From: Rhodanobacter sp. UBA5168
GTDB lineage: Bacteria > Pseudomonadota > Gammaproteobacteria > Xanthomonadales > Rhodanobacteraceae
NCBI GenBank assembly: GCA_002413455.1
Contig: DHXA01000072.1
Coordinates: 1-19,535 of the forward strand
DNA length: 19,535 bases
Direction: 5' to 3'
The notes below the pieces were generated by a model. It was not told where the DNA came from. It worked only from the letters and a program-made list of their open reading frames with translations, and searched no databases. Numbering within the stretch: position 1 is the first letter of the stretch; each line of letters opens with the position of its first letter. Positions 8,155-14,160 of the stretch are shown in pieces. The translations under genes were made by a program, and so were the position numbers.

Positions 8155-8691
8155 TCAGTGCGCGCCCGGCAATCCGTGCGCTGCGATCTGCGAATCGCTT
8201 TTCCATTTGAGCGTCGCGTCGATGACGCCATCGTCCTGCGATTCGACGATCCTCGACGACTGACATTGCATCTTCTTCGCGACCCCGGCGTCGCCCGAGC
8301 GCTGCACGATGACACCGCCATCCTGCCGGTTGTTTGATCCGGACGTCGAATAGACGATGTATCGATAGGCGCCGTTGACGAACGCAAACGCGTACCCGCC
8401 GTTGTTGCCGGCGAAACCGAGGTGGGTACGAGTGAAAACGCCATCCGACGGCCGATCTCTGGCGGGATAGATGAGCTCTGGGGAGGCGGGTCGTCCATAC
8501 GCGTAGTAGAAGCGCCCCGCGTCGCCGGATGCGCACATCGACACGATCTTTCTGCCGTTACCGAGCGGGCATGAGAAAACGACCTTGTCCGTCGAGGCAC
8601 ACAAGGTGCTGGCCGTGTCGGCTGCAAGCGAGGGCAGCGAGCACAAGCCCAGAAAAGTGACGACTAGTGCGGTGGTGCAGTTCGGCTTCAT
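8155..8691 (-). CDS. secreted small protein, putative immunity protein of the GH19 effector
   Basis: The product has 178 residues with a signal peptide ending near residue 23 (PSLAAD). Mature Cys31, 41, 53 and 143 could form two disulfides in the periplasm. The rest is beta-rich, with HLGFAGNNGGYAFAFVNG and a GGVIVQRSGD segment. I do not recognise a named domain with certainty. It lies just upstream of the GH19 effector on the same strand, 42 bases apart. In X-T4SS pairs the immunity gene commonly precedes the effector and its product is exported to meet a periplasmic enzyme. It is much shorter than X. citri XAC2610 (about 267 residues), so it may be a different lysozyme-inhibitor type. It starts 185 bases after the lipase gene with no clear ribosome site, so it may have its own promoter. 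Function is inferred from context. Confidence 0.7.
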   Translation of the reverse strand: MKPNCTTALVVTFLGLCSLPSLAADTASTLCASTDKVVFSCPLGNGRKIVSMCASGDAGRFYYAYGRPASPELIYPARDRPSDGVFTRTHLGFAGNNGGYAFAFVNGAYRYIVYSTSGSNNRQDGGVIVQRSGDAGVAKKMQCQSSRIVESQDDGVIDATLKWKSDSQIAAHGLPGAH

Positions 8692-8876
8692 GGAGTGGCG
8701 TTCCAGGACTCGGCTTCAAGGGTTATGCGTTTGAAGGGAATGGCGGCAGGCTGCGGTCATCTTCCAGCCAAGATCTCATACGCATCACGCGGGATTCATC
8801 GACTGTTTCTCGGGTTGCGTGTGTTACGAATCTCGAAAGCGTGGTGCGTCGTCGATGGTGCAGTGGACGCGTTGGG

Positions 8877-10547
8877 CTACATGCCCATCGCCGGATAGGG
8901 CGGTTGCTGGGTCCGTTGCTCCTGAGTCATCTGCACTGCATGCGCCGGATCCGGTTGCTTCTGCTGCATGACGTGCTGCCACGCCGCGCTGCTCTGTTCG
9001 ATGGTCGTGTTGCTGGCCTGCGCCGTCTCCACGTGTGTGATCTGCTTGAACGATGAGTTCAGTTCGCCCTGTACGGCAAACGTCCGGGTCGCATCGTCGC
9101 TGAGCACGACGTGGTTGACCGCCTGCATGCCGTCGCGTCGTGCAGCCACTACCAGGGAGGCGGCGAGATTGTCGCTGTGCTGATCGGGCGTTCGATGGTG
9201 TTCGGCATCCAACCGATGCACGGCATCGCGCGTCTGCTGATAGAGCGGATGATCCGGATGCGTCGTGTGATCCAGCCGAACCGGGGTCGCTGCTGGCGCC
9301 GGCTTGTCGTCGAACCACGAACCGGGATGGCGCAGTGCATCGAATGCCTTTGACGCGTCGCTGGCCAGGGATTGCGCGGCATGTTCGGCGGCATGGATGC
9401 TTTGCGAAACAGCGTTCTCGGTGACGTGCATGCCCTGCGAAACATTTTCTCCAACCGTGTGGGCGACATTCCTCGCCGTGTGCTCGACGGCCTGTGCTGC
9501 ATGCTGCACGCCACGCTCGATCGCGCGCGCCCCTTGCGCCGCTTCGTGGGCGACATACTGCGCACCATGTTCGACGGCACGGGCGCCCTGCGACACGACG
9601 TGCTCCGTTGCGTGGACACCTTGCACGGCTTCGTGAGCGACGTACTGCGCGCCATGCTCAAGGGAATGGGCGCCTTTCGAAACTTCATCGACGGCGGCAC
9701 GGCCAAGCGCCACGCTGCTTTCTGCCGCCAGCTTGGGCATCTCCCAGCTCGCGGATAGACCGGTGCGAAGATTCATGACGTCGCTGCGATAGCGGTCGAT
9801 CATGCCGTGATGTGCGCGATACCGCGCTTCACCTTCCGGGCTGATGATCGAGTGACCGAGGGTCTTGCTGCCGGGTATAAAGCTATCGATACCGTGAGCG
9901 CCGAGGTCAATCGCCTTGAGCGGATCGCGCGGGCTAAAAATACCTCCGTCGTCGCGATAGCCGGCACTGCTTAATCGGTCGATATCCTGCTGCGCGGCAT
10001 AGATGTGGACTTCGCCGAAGTGAGCGCTGCCGGCGCTAACCACATCGGTGGCGCGTACATGGTCAATGACCTGGTTGCCGCCTTTGGGAATATCCTGAAG
10101 CAAGCCAGCCGCGCCGTATGCATTGAACGTTTCACCATGCAGGCCGAACCGCGATGCCGTGATTTCGGCCAATGTACCTCCAAGGGAATGCCCGGTGACG
10201 GTGACATTGAGGGGGCGGTGATTCGCCTCTGCATCGGCTTTGGCCTCGTCGAGCACGCGCCGCGTAAATGCCATGGCATCGGGTGTTTGCAGATTTATCC
10301 CGGTCAAGACCATGCCACCGTCCGTAAGAATGCCATCGCGGACAATCTGTTCAGTGCCACGATGAGCGATGACGATGTCATCTGTTCCTACGCGCTGATA
10401 GGCGACACCTTGGTATCCAGTGACCGGGTCGCTGGTCTTGTCGAGGATCTTGTAGTCGATGCCTGCGATCGAGACTATTTGACTGAGCCGGTGATCCTTA
10501 TATGAATCCTGAGCCAGCAAAGCGTACGTATTGGTTGCTGTCGTCAT
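8877..10547 (-). CDS. X-T4SS effector: class 3 lipase, long helical linker, XVIPCD
   Basis: The product has 556 residues and no signal peptide. Residues 1-250 are a class 3 (alpha/beta-hydrolase) lipase: IVIAHRGTE gives the oxyanion-side strand, and GHSLGG (119-124) carries the nucleophile Ser121. Asp168 and His232 are plausible triad partners. Residues 272-407 contain no proline and are an Ala/His/Glu/Gln-rich repeat region, probably a long helix. Residues 425-556 are an XVIPCD (HPDHPLYQQ, NLAASLVVAARRDGM, HVVLSDD, RTFAVQG) with a Gln-rich tail. The enzyme is expected to attack membrane phospholipids of a target cell after VirD4-dependent transfer, like the X. citri phospholipase effector XAC0574. 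The start at 10547 is set by AGGAAG 7 bases upstream and by the ATGA overlap with the immunity gene. An ATG at 10598 in frame lacks a ribosome site. Confidence 0.92.
   Translation of the reverse strand: MTTATNTYALLAQDSYKDHRLSQIVSIAGIDYKILDKTSDPVTGYQGVAYQRVGTDDIVIAHRGTEQIVRDGILTDGGMVLTGINLQTPDAMAFTRRVLDEAKADAEANHRPLNVTVTGHSLGGTLAEITASRFGLHGETFNAYGAAGLLQDIPKGGNQVIDHVRATDVVSAGSAHFGEVHIYAAQQDIDRLSSAGYRDDGGIFSPRDPLKAIDLGAHGIDSFIPGSKTLGHSIISPEGEARYRAHHGMIDRYRSDVMNLRTGLSASWEMPKLAAESSVALGRAAVDEVSKGAHSLEHGAQYVAHEAVQGVHATEHVVSQGARAVEHGAQYVAHEAAQGARAIERGVQHAAQAVEHTARNVAHTVGENVSQGMHVTENAVSQSIHAAEHAAQSLASDASKAFDALRHPGSWFDDKPAPAATPVRLDHTTHPDHPLYQQTRDAVHRLDAEHHRTPDQHSDNLAASLVVAARRDGMQAVNHVVLSDDATRTFAVQGELNSSFKQITHVETAQASNTTIEQSSAAWQHVMQQKQPDPAHAVQMTQEQRTQQPPYPAMGM
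9363..9683 (-). repeat. coding repeats for a proline-free amphipathic helix in the lipase effector
   Basis: Residues 289-395 of the lipase effector repeat short units such as GA-x-A-x-EH, VAHEA-x-QG and VSQ. The nonapeptide GAQYVAHEA occurs twice, 29 residues apart, and the DNA also repeats at that 87-base spacing (GCTTCGTG at 9541 and 9628). The pattern of small and charged residues recurs roughly every 11 residues, as in long surface-seeking or coiled helices. Confidence 0.75.
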
Positions 10548-11155
10548 TGGAAATCTTCCTTGGCTGACAGGGTTACCGGGAACATATCCTGCTGCCACTC
10601 AGGCTTGAAATTCTTGTAGTCGGCTGGTAGCACACCGCTGACTACCGGCGGTACCAACTCGCCGCGGCCAGCCGCTTCGAATTGCTTCTTGCTGAAGTAG
10701 CGGGTTTCGGAAGACTGTTTCAGAATATTGTCCGCGAACAGGTCCGGACTGAAATAAGTCTTCTTGACCTTCAATGAAACCGTCGCCGCCACGACCGCCC
10801 AGTGGCAGACGCCGAGGCCGTAATAGTCCTCGTCCTGAAGCAGGTCGACATAAAGCGAGCCCTTGTAGATGTCGTCGCTGACATGGGACAACTCGAGCGG
10901 AACACTTTTCTCTGGGGGTAACGTCGCGCCACTGATTGGGGTCAATGGAACGCAGCGATCGTTCGACACTTTGTACTGCACGAATCCGCTGATCGCATCG
11001 AACGGCCCCGGCGCACCTTGAATCGTCATGGTGATTTCGTAGCGCATCTTCGGATGCGGGTTCTGCTTGATATCGGGAGTTTTCATGGGTGAACCACAGG
11101 CTGAGGTGATCAGGACCAGAAACAGAATCAGCGAGGAGGTCAGGCGTTTTGACAT
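10544..11155 (-). CDS. lipoprotein, putative immunity protein of the lipase effector
   Basis: The product has 203 residues. The N-terminus is a lipoprotein signal with lipobox TSAC at Cys20, followed by Gly and not Asp, which favours the outer membrane. The mature part contains MRYEITMTIQGAPGPFDAI, GFVQYKVSNDRCVP and DEDYYGLGVCHW, with Cys at two places that could pair. I know this type of lipoprotein from positions beside XVIPCD effectors in Xanthomonadales, but I cannot name a Pfam domain. Its TGA overlaps the lipase ATG by four bases (ATGA), so immunity is made before and in step with the toxin. It probably binds and blocks the lipase in the periplasm. The ribosome site before its ATG is weak, 72 bases after the KikA-like gene. 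Confidence 0.8.
   Translation of the reverse strand: MSKRLTSSLILFLVLITSACGSPMKTPDIKQNPHPKMRYEITMTIQGAPGPFDAISGFVQYKVSNDRCVPLTPISGATLPPEKSVPLELSHVSDDIYKGSLYVDLLQDEDYYGLGVCHWAVVAATVSLKVKKTYFSPDLFADNILKQSSETRYFSKKQFEAAGRGELVPPVVSGVLPADYKNFKPEWQQDMFPVTLSAKEDFQ
10555..10560 (-). promoter_or_regulatory. ribosome binding site that decides the lipase start
   Basis: AGGAAG lies 7 bases before the ATG at 10547 and inside the end of the immunity gene. The alternative in-frame ATG at 10598 has no such site, so translation most likely begins at MTTATNTYALLAQ. Confidence 0.75.
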
Positions 11156-11227
11156 GGCAGTTCGTGATCTGTTTGGTCATTGAATTCGTTGAGGCAAGCT
11201 GCAGGCGGTGAACGGTGCCGAAGTGGC

Positions 11228-11572
11228 CTATGGCACCGAGCCCCACTCGGTGATGATCGCTTCCAGGATGGCGGCGTTAGTGGCCTCGTTGGCTGCGGGA
11301 CAGCCCACTGTCATGTACTCCCTGCGCAGTGCGGCGCTAGCGGGCGCGATGAAGCCGTAGGTAGTCCAGACAGCCAGGCCGGCGGGGGAGGGGGTATGCC
11401 AGTAAGCCATTGCCGGGGTGCAGGCGGGCCCGCCACTGGCTCCGAAACCGGAGATGCCTGCCATGCACATGTAGATGGTGCATGGGTCCACGGTCTGGGC
11501 TTGGACGGGGGCGATAGTCAGGACCGTGGCAGCGCCAAGGGCGATCGTGGTGAGCAGGGCGCGCAGTTTCAT
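11228..11572 (-). CDS. KikA/TrbM-like small secreted protein
   Basis: The product has 114 residues. Residues 1-25 are a signal peptide ending VQA. The mature part has DPCTIYMCMAGISG, SGGPACTPAMAYW and VGCPAAN, with Cys31, 36, 51 and 91 likely to form two disulfides. The C-x4-C start and Gly-rich Cys motif resemble the TrbM/KikA/MpfK family of conjugation systems, a recognition by eye. Members sit in T4SS operons of IncP and IncN plasmids, and their role in the channel is poorly known. GGAGG stands 7 bases before the ATG. It lies between the DUF4189 gene and the lipase immunity gene, 67 and 72 bases apart, in a stretch richer in AT than the neighbouring virB genes. Confidence 0.72.
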   Translation of the reverse strand: MKLRALLTTIALGAATVLTIAPVQAQTVDPCTIYMCMAGISGFGASGGPACTPAMAYWHTPSPAGLAVWTTYGFIAPASAALRREYMTVGCPAANEATNAAILEAIITEWGSVP

Positions 11573-11639
11573 GGAATACCTCCGTGTTTAGTGGCGAACG
11601 TCCTCAACGAGGGAATGTAAATTCACGAACGAAATCGGG

Positions 11640-12161
11640 CTATGGAATCCGCGCGGGTAGGCTGCAGGCGGAGTAGTAGACGTGGCAGTTGGTATCTGTC
11701 GCGTCACAAATTTTCATACCTTTCTGAATGGCTTCACCCAGAGTGCCAGCGTTATTTGAGATGTGACCGCTGTCACCCATCACCATTGCAGCGCAGCCAT
11801 TGCTGTACCAAGTTTCGATTTTGCAATCTGTTCCGCCCTTAGCTTGACAATCGGTGATGGCTGTTTGCTCAGCATCGCTCTTGCTAGACAGGTTGACGGC
11901 AACTCCAAGGTGTCCACCAGGGCCATCTGTTGCAATTGCTCCCCATCGAGTAGCCCATTGGGGAGGTGGGGTTAGGGGCAGTTGAGACTGCGCCTGCTGT
12001 TGACTATTGTGGTATCCCGGAATGGGTGCGCAGCCTTGTGGGCCCCCTTGACCGGATTGGGCACCGATGGGGTAATAGCCGGGCGGGCAATTACCCTCAG
12101 CATGAGCCACACCACCAAGTAACAAGAGCAACCCTAACAGCAGCCAGCGACAGGCTTTCAT
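11640..12161 (-). CDS. DUF4189-family secreted protein
   Basis: The product has 173 residues. Residues 1-21 are a signal peptide (VAHAE). After a Gly/Pro/Gln-rich segment (about 24-68) comes a DUF4189-like domain (69-167) with WGAIATDGPGGHLGVAVN, CQAKGGTDCKIETWYSNGCAAM and a final C-x6-C. There are eight cysteines in the mature part, so up to four disulfides are possible. Genes of this family occur in X-T4SS loci, but the function is unknown. The ATG overlaps the virB6 stop as ATGA, and GGGAGG lies 7 bases upstream, so it is expressed with the channel. It could be a periplasmic accessory factor, a pilus-associated protein or an orphan immunity protein. Its DNA is notably AT-rich (27 G/C of 60 at 11701-11760). 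Confidence 0.8.
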   Translation of the reverse strand: MKACRWLLLGLLLLLGGVAHAEGNCPPGYYPIGAQSGQGGPQGCAPIPGYHNSQQQAQSQLPLTPPPQWATRWGAIATDGPGGHLGVAVNLSSKSDAEQTAITDCQAKGGTDCKIETWYSNGCAAMVMGDSGHISNNAGTLGEAIQKGMKICDATDTNCHVYYSACSLPARIP

Positions 12162-13261
12162 CGTGTACCTCCCATTGGCGGCGATGTAGGTGCCGGCCGG
12201 ATGGCATCGGCATGGACGGAGCTCGAAGCGCCAGCCACGCGTATGACTGCAGCCGGGCTGCCATACGCGCTGGAGCCGCCCTTTGTCAGTCCCGCAGGAT
12301 CGATCTGTCCTGAATTAACCGGCGGCGCATATGCCCCGCCGCCATATGATCCCGGTGGTTGTCCTTGAGGCCCCAATTTGCTTCCACCGCCCATACCAAA
12401 CGCGGAGTACGTCAGGAAGTTGCCCACCGTCCCTTGGAAAAACATCGCCGCCAGCGGAGGCGAGGAGACGATCAGCACGGTCATCAGTAGGCCGATGCCG
12501 CCTTGCTGCATCGATTGGTTGGTGAAGCCCTCGGCACCCATGCCGGTGATGCCGTTGATGATATTGGCCGCCCACAGCGCCTCGGCAACTTTCAGAGTGA
12601 GCTGCAGCACCAGTGAGCTGATAAAGGCCAGCACACCCATCGAGAACAGTGTGCCGATGCCGTAGAGCAGCCACTTCTGGAACAGGCCCTTGGTCTGCTC
12701 AAAGATCAGACACATGATGAACAACGGCGCCAAGCCAATCACCAAGGCAAGTGTGATCTCGTACAGCAGCAGCATGGCGGCAGCGGCCATGGCGGGACTG
12801 GCCGTGCCGAAAGTGGCGAAGGCTTGGGCTCGCGCCTTGCTGGAGGCGCTTTCAGTGTCGCCAGGGGGTACCTGCACGGTGTCGATGGCTGACATAGCGA
12901 GCTGAGTGTAGGCGAGGTTTTTATCGATGGTCTGCGCCAGCGTGGTGTCGTCACCGGTGAATAACTGATTGATGTCGGTGGTCAGCTCGGTGGTGACGAG
13001 AGTGTGCAGGTTGTGGCCGACAGCTCCGACTGTGGTGGCGACGGCGACGATCACTACCACCCGCACCATGTTGGTTACCAGTCCCATCATCGACTCGCGC
13101 GACTGGCCGGTGATCAGGCGATAACCTTGGATCATGATCCAGATGGTGACCAGCAGCAGAGCTATAGCGGTCATCCAGCTGGTCACGGCACCCATCAGGT
13201 TGGCCCCGAAGCTGTCGATCCTGCTATGAAGCCAATTGTAGATAAGGACGAAGTAAACCAT
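12158..13261 (-). CDS. virB6: VirB6 inner-membrane channel protein
   Basis: The product has 367 residues. Membrane segments lie near 24-46, 64-82, 157-185, 199-222 and 255-285, with a loop at 85-150. This matches the polytopic VirB6/TrbL family, which helps substrates cross the inner membrane. The C-terminal 80 residues (288-367) are Gly/Pro/Ser-rich without membrane segments (GMGGGSKLGPQGQPPGSYGGG), a low-complexity tail. The start has GGGGAT upstream. virB5 ends 74 bases before, and the last codons overlap the DUF4189 gene. The placement in a virB operon supports the assignment, since VirB6 proteins have low sequence conservation. Confidence 0.88.
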   Translation of the reverse strand: MVYFVLIYNWLHSRIDSFGANLMGAVTSWMTAIALLLVTIWIMIQGYRLITGQSRESMMGLVTNMVRVVVIVAVATTVGAVGHNLHTLVTTELTTDINQLFTGDDTTLAQTIDKNLAYTQLAMSAIDTVQVPPGDTESASSKARAQAFATFGTASPAMAAAAMLLLYEITLALVIGLAPLFIMCLIFEQTKGLFQKWLLYGIGTLFSMGVLAFISSLVLQLTLKVAEALWAANIINGITGMGAEGFTNQSMQQGGIGLLMTVLIVSSPPLAAMFFQGTVGNFLTYSAFGMGGGSKLGPQGQPPGSYGGGAYAPPVNSGQIDPAGLTKGGSSAYGSPAAVIRVAGASSSVHADAIRPAPTSPPMGGTR

Positions 13262-13335
13262 GGTGCTCGTGATCCCCAGCCAAGTCGCGCATTGCAGTTG
13301 TATCGATCTACCCTGTTGTCAGCAGTTTGCTTGTG

Positions 13336-14121
13336 TCAGTGGAACGCCGCCGCGAATGCCCCGGCTTGCACCACATTGCCCAGGATGGTGTTGCTGCCGT
13401 TCAAAGCCACCTTGGCCAGAAGGCCCTGCTGCTGCTGCAGCGTGGTGATGATGGCGTCGTCCTTTTTCATCTGGCTTTGCCAGTCCTGCATTTCCCAAGC
13501 AAGTTGCTCGCTATGCGTTCCGGTATTGGCGGAGACCCTGTTTGAATCACCCTGCGTGCTCATCTGGCTCAAGCTGGCTGTGATCTGCTGCAGCTCCTGG
13601 CCGAACTGCTGGGTGTCGTTGACCATTTTGACGGTTTTGTTGTACCTGTCGACTTGGGCCAGAACGATCTGCACACAGATGTTTTGCTGATTTTTGGTAA
13701 TGGAACTGTCGAAGGTAGATGTGACGATGGAGGTCATACTCCCCAAGATGCCGCCACCGTTGGCGCCCGGGCAGGACTGCTGGATGAGGTTGCTGGCATC
13801 GCTGATTGGTGTGAGCCGCCCGGAAGTAAGTGTGATGCCGCCGGTGGCCAAGTTTTGGATAGACGTTAGTATTTGCTCGTATTGCTGTACTTGCTTTTCA
13901 TATTCTTCCAATTGTTTTGCGTACTGCATGCCCTGCTTGGTGTACTGCTCTACGGTCTGGGCCAACTGCGATTTGAAGCCCTCCTCACTGGTCGAAATAG
14001 CCGTGGAATCGGTGACCAAGACTTGAGCGTGGGCCGTGCCGGCAAAGATGCCGAGGAAGGCCAAGGTCAGAGCGACTTGGCGCAATTGCAATTTCATCGG
14101 ACGGGTGGGCAAATGGGTCAT
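13336..14121 (-). CDS. virB5: VirB5/TrbJ-family pilus-associated protein
   Basis: The product has 261 residues from the ATG at 14121, chosen because AAAAGGAG stands 6 bases upstream. An in-frame ATG at 14157 lacks this. Residues 1-32 are a signal peptide (GTAHA). A helical, Gln/Glu/Tyr-rich part follows (VEQYTKQGMQYAKQLEEYEKQ), typical of the VirB5 family, then a second helical half (DRYNKTVKMVNDTQQFGQELQQ). Cys residues near GSC/SCPGANG and NICVQIV may pair. VirB5 sits at the tip or along the T4SS pilus in the periplasm and outside the cell. It lies 39 bases after virB4. Confidence 0.88.
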   Translation of the reverse strand: MTHLPTRPMKLQLRQVALTLAFLGIFAGTAHAQVLVTDSTAISTSEEGFKSQLAQTVEQYTKQGMQYAKQLEEYEKQVQQYEQILTSIQNLATGGITLTSGRLTPISDASNLIQQSCPGANGGGILGSMTSIVTSTFDSSITKNQQNICVQIVLAQVDRYNKTVKMVNDTQQFGQELQQITASLSQMSTQGDSNRVSANTGTHSEQLAWEMQDWQSQMKKDDAIITTLQQQQGLLAKVALNGSNTILGNVVQAGAFAAAFH

Positions 14122-14127
14122 GACGCA

Positions 14128-14135
14128 CTCCTTTT
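14128..14135 (-). promoter_or_regulatory. ribosome binding site that decides the virB5 start
   Basis: AAAAGGAG with a 6-base spacer precedes the ATG at 14121. It selects MTHLPTRPMK as the N-terminus over the longer frame. Confidence 0.75.
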
Positions 14136-14160
14136 GTGATTGAGGTCGATCACACACGGA

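Noticed and set aside
10599..11246. 215-residue frame on the minus strand
   Set aside because: It overlaps the lipoprotein gene in another frame. The lipoprotein has a lipobox and an ATGA junction with the lipase, and this frame has nothing recognisable.
14135..14154. TGTGAT and ATCACA, resembling a CRP/Clp site
   Set aside because: The half sites TGTGA and TCACA are 10 bases apart, where the known site has 6. It also lies inside the operon, just before the virB5 ribosome site. It is at most a small hairpin.
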